Origin: Pseudomonadota bacterium
GTDB lineage: Bacteria; Desulfobacterota; Desulfovibrionia; Desulfovibrionales; Desulfovibrionaceae
Direction of reading: 5' to 3'
Length of the DNA stretch: 37,365 nt
Assembly (NCBI GenBank): GCA_018817515.1
Contig: JAHIUD010000103.1
Location: forward strand, 1 to 37,365
The translations under genes and the position numbers were made by a program. Positions 8,819-18,052 of the stretch are shown here, piece after piece (position 1 is the stretch's first letter; each line of letters opens with the position of its first letter). The notes under the pieces were generated by a model. It ran no database searches. It worked only from the letters and a program-made list of their open reading frames with translations, and was not told the origin of the DNA.

Positions 8819-8834
8819 TGTTTCACGTGAAACA
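8819..8834. promoter_or_regulatory. parS: parS centromere site
   Basis: The 16-bp palindrome TGTTTCACGTGAAACA matches the consensus bacterial chromosomal parS at every position. It lies 25 bases upstream of the parA start. ParB would load here and spread, which also offers a route for ParB to repress parA. Chromosomal parS sites cluster near the replication origin, so this window is probably origin-proximal; no DnaA-box cluster or dnaA gene is visible in it. Confidence 0.95.
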
Positions 8835-8947
8835 CCAGGCGCCAGCCCGGTGTTGTCATGTCGGTGGAACGACTGAAAGCAGAGCCTACGTCCCGCTGAC
8901 GGGAAAATCAAGGCGCGAGTGTGGATGGCGGCAAGAAAAAGCGCGTA

Positions 8948-9955
8948 TTAGGCGGTGAAGTACGAGCGGTACCACTCGACGAAGCGGGCGATGCCATCCT
9001 CGATGCGTGTTCCGGGCTTGAAACCGACGTCGCGAACAAGGTCGTCGACGTCGGCGATGGTGGCGGGAACATCGCCCATCTGCATGGGCAGGTATTCCTT
9101 GATGGCCTTCTTGCCCAGACATTCCTCGAGGACTTCGATGTAGTGGGAGAGCTCGACAACGCTGTTGTTGCCGATGTTGTAGATGCGGAATGGGCCGTTG
9201 CTGGTGGCCGGGTCAGGCTTGGCTCCGGTCCAGTCGGGATTGGGTTCGGCCGTGTGCATAGTCACGCGAACGACGCCCTCGACGATGTCGTCGATGTAGG
9301 TGAAGTCGCGCTTCATCTTGCCGTGGTTGAAGACCTTGATGGGCTCGCCTGCGAGGATGGCCTTGGTGAACAGGAACAGCGCCATGTCCGGTCGGCCCCA
9401 GGGGCCGTAGACCGTGAAGAAGCGCAGGCCCGTGGTGGGCAGGCCGTAAAGGTGGCTGTACGTGTGGGCCATGAGTTCGTTGGACTTCTTCGTGGCGGCA
9501 TAGAGGCTCATGGGGTGGTCGACGTTGTCGTGGACGCTGAGCGGCATGGTGGTATTCATGCCATACACCGACGAGGACGAGGCGTAGGCCAGGTGGCTCA
9601 CCTTGTTGTGGCGGCAGCCTTCAAGGATGTTCAGGAAGCCGACGATGTTGGAGTCGATGTACGCGCGAGGGTTCTCGATGGAGTAGCGCACACCGGCCTG
9701 GGCTGCCAGGTTCACCACGTGGGTGAATCCGTGATCCTTGAACAGCTTGGCCATGGCGTCCGCGTCGGCCAGGTCGAGCTTGGCGAAAGTAAACTTCGGG
9801 TCCGGCGTCAGCATGGCCAGACGTGCGTGCTTGATCTCAACGGAATAATAGTCGTTGATGCAGTCCAGGCCGACAACCTCATGGCCCATGGAGAGCAGGC
9901 GACGAGAAAGGTGAAATCCGATGAATCCTGCGGCGCCGGTGACAAGAATCTTCAT
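8948..9955 (-). CDS. NAD-dependent epimerase, probably UDP-glucuronate 4-epimerase
   Basis: This 335-residue extended short-chain dehydrogenase opens with the NAD loop [12 protein letters not shown]. It has the catalytic Ser region ASSSSVYG, the YAATKKSNE Tyr-Lys pair, and [18 protein letters not shown], which is typical of UDP-glucuronate 4-epimerases that make UDP-galacturonate for surface polysaccharide. UDP-glucose 4-epimerase activity is the main alternative. The start is ATG 9955, with AGGA eight bases upstream and a family-typical MKILVTG; the open frame to 10033 is an untranslated extension. It lies upstream of parA on the same strand. It fits with the surface-sugar genes rfaE1 and the GT39 transferase nearby. 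Confidence 0.88.
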   Translation of the reverse strand: MKILVTGAAGFIGFHLSRRLLSMGHEVVGLDCINDYYSVEIKHARLAMLTPDPKFTFAKLDLADADAMAKLFKDHGFTHVVNLAAQAGVRYSIENPRAYIDSNIVGFLNILEGCRHNKVSHLAYASSSSVYGMNTTMPLSVHDNVDHPMSLYAATKKSNELMAHTYSHLYGLPTTGLRFFTVYGPWGRPDMALFLFTKAILAGEPIKVFNHGKMKRDFTYIDDIVEGVVRVTMHTAEPNPDWTGAKPDPATSNGPFRIYNIGNNSVVELSHYIEVLEECLGKKAIKEYLPMQMGDVPATIADVDDLVRDVGFKPGTRIEDGIARFVEWYRSYFTA

Positions 9956-10029
9956 GGTGTGCATCCTGTGTGTCGTTAATTTTGATTTGAAGGGGCAGAT
10001 GTACCCGGAGCAGTGAGCAAAGGCAAGGC

Positions 10030-10692
10030 TCACTCGAACGGCAAGGCCTTGAGAACCGCCACGGCGCGGTGCATCTCGTGTGGTAACAAACCAAGGAGCT
10101 CCTCCGGCGCGGGCAGGGTCAAAACCCGGACCTCAGGGTCGCCTGAGCCTGGAGGGAACAAGGCCGCGCCGATGTGCGCCGCCTCTGCACCGAAACAGGC
10201 GATGTGCGAGACGCCGAAGCTGAGCGTGCCGTTGAGAAAGACGTTGCGAGCCAGGCCAGGTGAGGTCGAGGTCTCCGGCACGTCCGTGCAGGGCCAGAAC
10301 AGGCTCGTGCCCTGGGGCCAACCCATGTAGGCCAGGATGGACTGGAAGAGCTTGCGCCGGGCCGGGTCGGCCTTGCCCGTGACATCGGCCATGAGCGATG
10401 CATAGGTGATGATGATCTGAGGCTTGGTGCGCACGCGCGCGGCGATGGCGCGCCAAGGCTCAGGCCAGTCAAGGTCCGGCGCGGCAGTAAGAGATTCAGG
10501 CGAAGCGCAATGAACAGCGTGGTCTTGCGGTGCCGTCAGGGCGTGAGCGTCGGCCTCTCGCACGGGCGTGGTGCCAGCCGCGGGCTCTGGCAGTCCGCCA
10601 GGCAAGAACAGGGCGTCCAGGCCGGCCGCGCGCCAGGGGCGCAGATGATCGGGCAGGTCTACAGGTGCCGCAAAAGATCCCAGACGCGCCAC
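10030..10692 (-). CDS. Conserved hypothetical protein overlapping the coaBC 3' end
   Basis: This soluble protein of about 220 residues has no recognised domain, signal peptide or membrane segment. A Pro/Ala-rich first 80 residues is followed by better ordered sequence ([46 protein letters not shown]) and a C-terminal [15 protein letters not shown] helix. I prefer GTG 10692, which has GGAGG four bases upstream; ATG 10722 is the alternative and would overlap coaBC by 64 bases instead of 34. Either way it is translationally coupled to coaBC. The overlap and normal codon use support a real gene. Function is unknown. Confidence 0.7.
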   Translation of the reverse strand: MARLGSFAAPVDLPDHLRPWRAAGLDALFLPGGLPEPAAGTTPVREADAHALTAPQDHAVHCASPESLTAAPDLDWPEPWRAIAARVRTKPQIIITYASLMADVTGKADPARRKLFQSILAYMGWPQGTSLFWPCTDVPETSTSPGLARNVFLNGTLSFGVSHIACFGAEAAHIGAALFPPGSGDPEVRVLTLPAPEELLGLLPHEMHRAVAVLKALPFE

Positions 10693-11897
10693 GCGACCTC
10701 CGTCTTGGGCAGTTCCGGCCATTGCTCCATGCGCCCAGTGCGGTCGAGAACCGTCACAGTGTTGGTGTCGGAGTCAAAGCCGCTGCCAGGAACGCCCACC
10801 AGGTTGGCCACGATGAGGTCCAGGTTCTTTTCGGCAAGCTTGAGACGGGCCTGACCTGCAAGATCCTCGGTCTCGGCGGCGAAGCCTATGAGCACCTGGT
10901 CGGCGCGCTTCTGCTCGCCCAGGGTGCGCAGGATGTCCGGGTTCTCTGTAAGGCGCAGCAGGAGTTCGCCGGTGGCCATGTCGCGTTTCTTGAGCTTGCG
11001 TGCGGGATCAACGCTCTCGGGCAGATGCGGGCGGAAATCACACACCGCGGCGGTGCAGCAGGCCAGATCGGTATCGGACCAGAGGTCCTGGCAGGCGTCG
11101 AGCATTTCCCTCGCGCTGGTGACGGGGATGACCTCAATGCCCGGCGGGAAGTCGAGTTCCGTCGGCCCGGCCACAACGCGAACACGCGCCCCGCGCATCC
11201 AGGCCGCAGTGGCCAGGCACGCACCCATAAGGCCGCTGGAGGGGTTGGAGATGTAGCGCACCGCGTCCCATTTCTCGCGGGTGGGGCCAAGGGTGACCAG
11301 CACGGTCTTGCCGTCCAGATCTTTGGGGGAGAGCGCGCGCAGCACATTGGCGAATATATGCTCCACCGGCGAGAGCTTGCCCTGTCCGGTGTCACCGCAG
11401 GCAACCCCGCCCACTGCAGGGCCGATGCCGATGGCGCCGCGTTTGAGAAGGGTCTGCCAGTTGGCTTGGGTGGCCGGGGCATTCCACATGGCGGGATTCA
11501 TGGCCGGTGCGAGCAGGAGCGGGCCGCCAAAGGCCAAAGCCTGGGTGGAAAGCAGATCGTCGGCAAGGCCATGTGCGAGCTTGGCCAGGATGCTGGCCGT
11601 TGCCGGGGCGATGACCAAAGCGCTGGCGCTTTGCCCAGGCGCGAGGTGCGCAAAGGGAGTATCGCCCGCGCCCGCGCCGAACATGCTTGTGGTTACCGGG
11701 TCGGCCCCCAGGGCACGGAAGCTCTCGGCACCCACAAAGTGTTGAGCCGAGTCGGTGAGAGTGGCGCTGACAGCGACCTGGCACTGGCGCAGCAAACGAA
11801 GCAATTCAAGGCTTTTGTATGCGGCAATGCTGCCGGTCACGCCCAGGTGGACGCGCCTGCCCAGGAAGCAGGAGAACTGCAGGTGCGTTGTGGTCAA
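10659..11897 (-). CDS. coaBC: Bifunctional phosphopantothenoylcysteine decarboxylase / phosphopantothenate-cysteine ligase
   Basis: This 412-residue flavoprotein carries two steps of coenzyme A synthesis: CoaB joins cysteine to 4'-phosphopantothenate using CTP, and CoaC decarboxylates the product. The N-terminal CoaC half shows GVTGSIAAYKS (residues about 19-29), the active-site region TPFAHL and the APAMNPAMW substrate loop. The CoaB half shows VTLGPTREKWDAVRYISNPSSGLMG and KLKKRD. The start is a TTG at 11897 whose codon overlaps the preceding lipoprotein's TGA, with AAGGA nine bases upstream. This start is unusual but well supported by coupling and by alignment of the first motif. The next gene overlaps its 3' end. 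Confidence 0.93.
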   Translation of the reverse strand: MTTTHLQFSCFLGRRVHLGVTGSIAAYKSLELLRLLRQCQVAVSATLTDSAQHFVGAESFRALGADPVTTSMFGAGAGDTPFAHLAPGQSASALVIAPATASILAKLAHGLADDLLSTQALAFGGPLLLAPAMNPAMWNAPATQANWQTLLKRGAIGIGPAVGGVACGDTGQGKLSPVEHIFANVLRALSPKDLDGKTVLVTLGPTREKWDAVRYISNPSSGLMGACLATAAWMRGARVRVVAGPTELDFPPGIEVIPVTSAREMLDACQDLWSDTDLACCTAAVCDFRPHLPESVDPARKLKKRDMATGELLLRLTENPDILRTLGEQKRADQVLIGFAAETEDLAGQARLKLAEKNLDLIVANLVGVPGSGFDSDTNTVTVLDRTGRMEQWPELPKTEVAWRVWDLLRHL

Positions 11898-12463
11898 TTG
11901 CTGATGTCCTTCTCGTTGAAGGAGCCGCCCTGCGAAGCTGAGGAGCTGGTGGAGCCTGCTGGCGCCTTGGCCGTGCCGGGGCGGTTGCGCGTGTTGCTGC
12001 GTGTGGAATAGGCACCACCCTTATATTCGAAGGCGAAGACCGTGGCCTTGGCCTTGTACCCGTCGTTCAGTTCGATGATGGCCGCCTTGTTGGCCTTCTC
12101 AAAGATGAGGATGCTCTTCTTGGAGCGTACGGCCGAGACCTTCTTCCAGCCGTCCTTCACCATGTTGTTCAGGAAAAAATTGATGAGGTCGTCGTAGACC
12201 ACGCGGCCCTGGAAGATCTGGATGCCAGCCTTGAACTGCTGCGTGTCGAAGGAGAAGTCGTCGTCAGCGGTGTGCTCCATGCCGTTGGGAATCAGGATGT
12301 CGTCAAAGAGATAATAGTAGTTGGGATTGTCGTAGGTTTCCGCCTGGGAGCCGTTGCCTGCGGGCACCGTGTCCGCAGAGGATTTGGTGGTCAGCCCGGT
12401 GCAGGCGCTCATAACCAGGACAAGGGTGAGGCAGAGCAGTGATTTTGAAAAATATGAGTGCAT
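11894..12463 (-). CDS. Putative lipoprotein of unknown function
   Basis: This 189-residue protein has a lipoprotein signal peptide: basic start, hydrophobic LLCLTLVLV, and lipobox VMSAC with Cys21 as the lipidation site. The mature part holds NPNYYYLFDDILIPNGM and a C-terminal FEYKGG segment, then a Ser/Thr/Asn-rich tail. The body (FKAGIQIFQGRVVYDDLINFFLNNMVKDGWKKVSAVRSKKSILIFEKANKAA) looks like a compact alpha/beta domain with its two ends meeting. ATG 12463 is chosen because GGAGGT precedes it by seven bases; a TTG at 12478 is the open-frame end only. It is coupled to coaBC by a stop/start overlap. Likely periplasmic and outer-membrane-tethered; role unknown. Confidence 0.82.
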   Translation of the reverse strand: MHSYFSKSLLCLTLVLVMSACTGLTTKSSADTVPAGNGSQAETYDNPNYYYLFDDILIPNGMEHTADDDFSFDTQQFKAGIQIFQGRVVYDDLINFFLNNMVKDGWKKVSAVRSKKSILIFEKANKAAIIELNDGYKAKATVFAFEYKGGAYSTRSNTRNRPGTAKAPAGSTSSSASQGGSFNEKDISN

Positions 12464-12607
12464 GGGGGTGACCTCCAATATTTCGACGTGCGGTTCACAG
12501 CGATATTCAGTGCGCTTATCAAGTCATCATGGACAGGCATATATGAAGATGTGGGGAATCTCAATGCGGCGCGGAACCACAAGGCGGCAAAAAATGGGGG
12601 CAAAAGA

Positions 12608-13333
12608 TCAGGACGGCAGGCCGCTGATGTTCTTGAGAATGTTCTCCAGGCGCTGGCGGTCTTCGCGCAGGCGCTGCAATTCCACTTCCTGGGCCGAAAG
12701 CCTGGCTTTGAGGTCTGCATTGTCGCTGGTCAGGGTCAGGGTTATCTCTTCCATCACCGCGAGCTTGGGCTCCAGGTTGCGCATGCGGTCCTGGATGCGG
12801 GTAATGGCCGACACGGTATCCGCCTGATCGCGCTTGGCCAGGCGCTTGAGGTTGCGCGCCAGCAGCACAAAGCCGTTTTTGAGCTTGGTGATGTCGGATT
12901 GCTGGATGTCCAGGCTGGATTTCTGGTCGGCCAAGGTCTCCAGGGTTTCGCCGAAGCGGTCCAGGGAAGCGGAAAGGGCCTCGGACAAGGCATCGGAAAG
13001 GGCCTCGCTCAATACCTCCGTGAGGTTGGCGGGCAGCATGGCCGCAACTTCAGGGGGCACAGCGGGCAGGGCCATCTGTTCCGAGGCGGGGCCCACCTCG
13101 ATGGTGCGGGGAAACTCGCGGCGCAGGATCTCTTCGATCTCGGCAGTGATGCGCCCCTGACCGTAAAGTTCGCTGACGCGTAAAAAAACCGGCACCGCTT
13201 CCTCGGGGTAGCGCGTCATGCGCCCGAGGCGACGGCCTTGGAAAAAGTCCTTGAACAGGGCTGCATAGCGGCGGGCAGTGGGAGCTGGTATGCCGGTGCG
13301 TCGCGCAATGTCACTTAATGCCATGAGTTCCAT
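12608..13333 (-). CDS. MerR-like HTH protein with a long coiled coil
   Basis: The 241 residues begin with a MerR-type winged helix (LSDIARRTGIPAPTARRYAALFKDFFQGRR, residues about 6-35, then RMTRYPEEAVPVFLRVSELY). A Glu/Ala/Leu heptad region follows (LTEVLSEALSDALSEALSASLDRFGETLETL) and then a coiled coil to the C-terminus (LKARLSAQEVELQRLREDRQRLENIL). That layout resembles DNA-binding, self-associating regulators and organisers, with no small-ligand domain. Two start codons are close (13333 and 13324, giving MALSDIARRTG); the ribosome signal GAGGGT suits neither perfectly. It is transcribed away from queA. A Leu-rich amphipathic helix makes oligomerisation likely; the target is unknown. Confidence 0.8.
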   Translation of the reverse strand: MELMALSDIARRTGIPAPTARRYAALFKDFFQGRRLGRMTRYPEEAVPVFLRVSELYGQGRITAEIEEILRREFPRTIEVGPASEQMALPAVPPEVAAMLPANLTEVLSEALSDALSEALSASLDRFGETLETLADQKSSLDIQQSDITKLKNGFVLLARNLKRLAKRDQADTVSAITRIQDRMRNLEPKLAVMEEITLTLTSDNADLKARLSAQEVELQRLREDRQRLENILKNISGLPS

Positions 13334-13593
13334 ACCCTCGACATACCAGGATTGATGCCAAGATCAAGGGAAAATTACCGCAGGCTGCCGATCCGCCATC
13401 CAGTGATCACGCAACCGGGAAGATCATCGATGCATGACGCGCAGTGAGCGGGTGATGAGCCTGTGATGCGCGGAACAGGCGGGAAGGGGGGCGTTGGCGT
13501 GTTGGGGATGGGCGTATACGACGAAATATGGCTGTCAAAATGAGAGCGCGCGAAAGTGAGGGGAGCTTGCATTGACCGGATGATTACGTAAGA

Positions 13594-14727
13594 ATGATTG
13601 CAGCCATGATGACACCCCCCAAGGACATTCCACCTGATTTTGCGCTCAGCAGCTATGTCTATGAGCTGCCGCCCGAGCGCATCGCCCGCAGACCGGCGGA
13701 CGCCCGCGACGCCTCAAGGTTGCTGGTGCTCGACCGCAGCGCCGGACCTGCGCAGACGGGCCTGCACTTTACCGATCTGCCCGAGCTCTTGGCCCGGAGA
13801 TTCCCGCAGGGGGCGCTCATTATCGCCAACAATTCCAGGGTGTTTCCGGCGCGCGTGTTCGGTCGGCGCAAGACCGGCGGGCGCGTGGAGCTGCTGCTGC
13901 TGACGCCGTTGCCGCTGCTCGATGTTACGCCCTGTGAGCACAGCCCTGGCTGGCTTTGTGCCGAGGCCGAGGGCCTGGTGCGCACAGCCAAGCGCATGAA
14001 GGAGGGCGAGGCGGCGGAGTTCGACGCGCCCTTGCGCGCTATTCTGCTGGAGCGCGGGGAATATGGCCGTTGCCGTCTGCGCTTGGAATGGCAAGGCGAA
14101 ATTGAAGAGATATTGAATGATATAGGGCATATGCCCTTGCCGCCTTATCTGGAGCGAGAGGACGACGCAGGGGACCGCGAGCGTTACCAGACCACCTACG
14201 CCGACAGCCACAAGGCGGGCAGCGTGGCCGCGCCCACAGCGGGCCTGCACTTCACGCCAGAGGTGCGCGGACAGCTCATGGCCAAGGGATTCGATTGGGC
14301 TGAGGTGACTCTCTACGTGGGCTATGGAACCTTCAGCCCGGTGCGTGCAGAGGACATCCGCGAGCACGTCATGCACGCCGAGCACGTGGAGGTTCCCGAC
14401 GAAACAGCACGCGCCATCCGCGAGGCCAAGGCGCAGGGCAGGGCGGTGGTCTGCGTGGGCACCACCAGCGCGCGCAGCCTGGAGGGCATGCACCAGGCCC
14501 TGGGCAAGGTTGCGGCCTTTGCCGGAGACACGTCGATTTATATCACTCCTGGCTACGAATTTCAGGTTGTCGACGCGCTGATCACCAATTTTCATTTGCC
14601 AGAATCAAGTCTGCTGATTATGGTCTCGGCCCTAGCGGGCCGTGAATTAATCATGGCTGCATACGCCGATGCGCTGGCCCGGGAGTACCGGTTCTTCTCC
14701 TACGGCGACGCCATGCTCATTGTCTGA
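13594..14727 (+). CDS. queA: S-adenosylmethionine:tRNA ribosyltransferase-isomerase (queuosine synthesis)
   Basis: This 377-residue enzyme transfers and isomerises the ribose of S-adenosylmethionine onto preQ1 in tRNA to give epoxyqueuosine. Visible family motifs are YELPPERIARRPADARDASRLLVL near the N-terminus, the strictly conserved GSVAAPTAGLHFT in the middle, YGTFSPVR, and TNFHLPESSLLIMVSAL near the end. The start is uncertain: ATG codons occur at 13594, 13606 and 13609 with no strong ribosome site, and all precede conserved sequence. A queD gene at 33911 in the same window serves the same pathway. A 46-base gap separates it from the oxidoreductase operon, so read-through is likely. Confidence 0.94.
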   Translation: MIAAMMTPPKDIPPDFALSSYVYELPPERIARRPADARDASRLLVLDRSAGPAQTGLHFTDLPELLARRFPQGALIIANNSRVFPARVFGRRKTGGRVELLLLTPLPLLDVTPCEHSPGWLCAEAEGLVRTAKRMKEGEAAEFDAPLRAILLERGEYGRCRLRLEWQGEIEEILNDIGHMPLPPYLEREDDAGDRERYQTTYADSHKAGSVAAPTAGLHFTPEVRGQLMAKGFDWAEVTLYVGYGTFSPVRAEDIREHVMHAEHVEVPDETARAIREAKAQGRAVVCVGTTSARSLEGMHQALGKVAAFAGDTSIYITPGYEFQVVDALITNFHLPESSLLIMVSALAGRELIMAAYADALAREYRFFSYGDAMLIV

Positions 14728-14773
14728 TAAAGCAGGACTGGCGCGGGTTTCCCGCCAGCGAAGGGGTCTTACG

Positions 14774-15007
14774 ATGTCCCGCATTTTGGTCACGGAAGAG
14801 CGCTGCAAGGGCTGCCTGCTCTGCACCACGGTTTGCCCGGTTTCCATCATCAGGCAGAGCGAGCGCATCAACCAGCAAGGGTACAAGGTCGCCGAGGTGG
14901 GCGCGGACGACATGGGCAAGTGCACCGGATGCACCTCCTGCGCCACCATCTGCCCGGACATGGCCATCGAAGTCTGGCGCAGCAAAAAGCAAAAGAAGGT
15001 GGCGTAA
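14774..15007 (+). CDS. korD: 2-oxoacid:ferredoxin oxidoreductase, ferredoxin-like delta subunit
   Basis: This 77-residue protein has two [4Fe-4S] motifs, CKGCLLCTTVCP (near residue 11) and CTGCTSCATICP (near residue 45). They relay electrons from the thiamine-diphosphate subunit to soluble ferredoxin. ATG 14774 has AAGGGG seven bases upstream and gives MSRILVTEERCKGC; the longer open frame from 14669 lies in the 3' end of queA. It is the first gene of a four-subunit operon with a one-base gap to the next gene. 2-oxoglutarate and branched-chain 2-oxoacid enzymes share this subunit set, so the substrate is not settled. Confidence 0.9.
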   Translation: MSRILVTEERCKGCLLCTTVCPVSIIRQSERINQQGYKVAEVGADDMGKCTGCTSCATICPDMAIEVWRSKKQKKVA

Positions 15008-15008
15008 C

Positions 15009-16100
15009 ATGGCAGGCAAGAACGAACGCATCTTCGTCAAGGGCAACGAGGCCATCGCCATGGGCGCCATGGACGCGGGCTGCCGCTGCTTCTTTGGCTA
15101 TCCCATCACCCCGCAGAACGACATCCCGGAGTTCATGTCCAAGGCCATGCCCGCCTCCGGTGGAGAGTTCGTGCAGGCCGAGAGCGAGGTGGCCGCAGCC
15201 AACATGCTGCTCGGCGCCGGGGCCTGCGGCGTGCGCGCCATGACCTCCTCCTCGTCCCCGGGCATGAGCCTGAAGCAGGAGGCCATCAGCTACATGGCCG
15301 GCAGCGACATCCCGGCGGTCATCGTGAACATGAACCGCGGCGGCCCAGGCCTGGGCGACATCGGCCCCAGCCAGGGAGACTACTACCAGTCCACGCGCGG
15401 CGGCGGCCATGGCGACTACCGCCTGCTGGTGCTGGCGCCCTCAAGCGCCCAGGAAGCCTACGACATGACCCACCAGGCCTTTGACCTGGCCTTCGCCTAC
15501 CGCAGCCCGGTGCTCATCCTGGGCGACGCCATCATCGGCCAGATGAAGGAGCCCATCGTCCGCTGCGCGCCCACCCTGGCCGATCCGGCCGAGGGCAAGG
15601 AGTGGCGGCTTGAGGGCACCGCGGCAGGGCTGAAGGCCAAGCAGAAGCCCCGCGCCCACCGCATCATCAAGTCGCTGTTCCTCATGGACGGCGAGCTGGC
15701 CGGGCAGAACATGAAGCTGCAGGCCAAGTACAATCACTGGAAGAACCTGGTGGAGTTCGAGACCTTCGAGGTCAAGGACGCCGAGCTGGTGGTGGTGGCC
15801 TTCGGGTCCATCGGCCGCATCGCCAAGAACGCCGTGCGCCAACTGCGCAAGCAGGGCAAAAAGGTCGGCCTGTTCCGGCCCAAGACGCTGTACCCCTTCC
15901 CGGAAAAGGCCCTGGCCAAGCTGGCGAAAGAGGGCAAGCGCTTTTTGACCATCGAGCACAACCTGGGCCAGATGGTGGACGACGTGCGCCTGGCCGTGCG
16001 TCGCGACGCCGACTCTGACCTGTTCTGCGTCTACCCCGGCAACATGCCCAGCCCAGACGACTTTGTGGCGCCCATCCTGCGCGCGCTGGGGAGGAAATAA
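15009..16100 (+). CDS. korA: 2-oxoacid:ferredoxin oxidoreductase, alpha subunit (KorA/VorB type)
   Basis: This 363-residue subunit carries the pyrimidine-binding and domain-II folds of the enzyme that oxidatively decarboxylates 2-oxoacids to acyl-CoA. Key stretches are FFGYPITPQNDIPEFM (residues about 29-44), FVQAESEVAAANMLLGA with the cofactor-activating Glu, RAMTSSSSPGMSLKQE, and NRGGPGLGDIGPSQGDYYQ. These match the KorA/VorB group rather than the single-chain pyruvate enzyme. AAGGTGG precedes the start. Substrate (2-oxoglutarate or 2-oxoisovalerate) cannot be told from motifs alone. In a strict anaerobe it could work in the reductive or oxidative direction. Confidence 0.92.
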   Translation: MAGKNERIFVKGNEAIAMGAMDAGCRCFFGYPITPQNDIPEFMSKAMPASGGEFVQAESEVAAANMLLGAGACGVRAMTSSSSPGMSLKQEAISYMAGSDIPAVIVNMNRGGPGLGDIGPSQGDYYQSTRGGGHGDYRLLVLAPSSAQEAYDMTHQAFDLAFAYRSPVLILGDAIIGQMKEPIVRCAPTLADPAEGKEWRLEGTAAGLKAKQKPRAHRIIKSLFLMDGELAGQNMKLQAKYNHWKNLVEFETFEVKDAELVVVAFGSIGRIAKNAVRQLRKQGKKVGLFRPKTLYPFPEKALAKLAKEGKRFLTIEHNLGQMVDDVRLAVRRDADSDLFCVYPGNMPSPDDFVAPILRALGRK

Positions 16101-16102
16101 CC

Positions 16103-17049
<947 letters not shown>

Positions 17050-17053
<4 letters not shown>

Positions 17054-18045
17054 GCAGATATCTCGACGTGATCATGGCCGGTTTCGGCGGCCAGGGCGTG
17101 CTTTTGATCGGCAACCTGCTGGCCTACGCGGGCATGCGCGAGAAGCTGCACGTGACCTACATCCCGGTCTACGGGGTGGAGATGCGCGGCGGCACGGCCA
17201 ACTGCACCGTTGTGCTCTCCGACGAGGAGATCGGCTCGCCCATCATCAACTTCCCCAAAAGTCTCATCATCATGAACCGCCCCAGCCTGGACAAGTTCCA
17301 GCCCAGGCTCGCGGACGGCGGCATCCAGATCGTCAACTCCTCCCTTGTGGACAAGGGGCTGGTGGAGAGCGGCGGTCGCATCAAGAGTGTGCTTGTTCCG
17401 GCCAATGAACTGGCCGACAAGGTCGGCAATCCGCGTGCGGTGAATACGATTATGCTCGGGGCGTTTGTGGCCGCCACGGGCATGGTACGTCTGTCAACCG
17501 TGGAGGCTTGTCTGGCAGAGGTGATGGCAGCCAAGATCGTTGCAATCAACGTCACAGCACTGCGCACTGGCGCGGAGTACGCGATGAAGCAGCTCGAAAA
17601 GGCCAAGAAGACCGCACCAGCCAAGAAAGCTCCGGCCAAGGCTCCTGCCAAGGCTCCTGCCAAGGCACCCGCCAAGGCACCCGCCAAGGCACCCGCCAAG
17701 GCACCCGCCAAGGCTCCTGCCAAGGCACCCGCCAAGGCTCCTGCCAAGGCACCCGCCAAGGCCCCGGCCAAGGCTCCGGCCAAGGCTCCGGCCAAGGCTC
17801 CGGCCAAAGCTCCGGCCAAGGCTCCGGCCAAAGCTCCGGCCAAAGCTCCGGCCAAAGCACCCGCCAAGGCACCGGTGAAGAAAGCTCCTGCCAAGGCTCC
17901 GGCGAAGGCCCCTGCAAAGGCACCCGCCAAGGCTCCGGCCAAGGCACCTGCCAAGGCTCCGGCGAAGGCACCCGCCAAGGCTCCGGCCAAGCCCGCCGCC
18001 AAGAAGCCTGCTGCCAAGAAGCCCGCAGCGCCCAAGAAGAAGTAG
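17050..18045 (+). CDS. korC: 2-oxoacid:ferredoxin oxidoreductase, gamma subunit with long APAK-repeat tail
   Basis: Residues 1 to about 183 form a normal gamma subunit: VIMAGFGGQGVLLIGNLLAYAG, TYIPVYGVEMRGGTANCTVVLSDEEIGSPI and NTIMLGAFVAATG. A usual gamma subunit ends about there. Instead it continues for about 148 residues in tandem tetrapeptides of Ala-Pro-Ala-Lys, 30 units by my count, with one APVK and one extra Lys between blocks, ending in KKPAAKKPAAPKKK. The tail is basic, disordered in appearance and like a histone H1 tail. The ATG overlaps the korB stop by four bases. The repeat DNA uses several synonymous codons, so the protein sequence, not only the DNA, seems to be kept. Confidence 0.92.
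17629..17988 (+). repeat. 12-bp tandem repeat encoding the APAK tail of KorC
   Basis: Thirty 12-bp units of the form GC(T/A/C)-CC(T/C/G)-GC(C/G/A)-AA(G/A) run in frame, broken once by an extra AAA codon at 17881-17883. Third positions vary while Ala-Pro-Ala-Lys is kept. Such arrays expand and contract by slippage, so copy number probably differs between strains. The mirror open frame on the minus strand (17169-18065) is a shadow of this repeat. Confidence 0.95.
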
Positions 18046-18052
18046 AGGTTTC

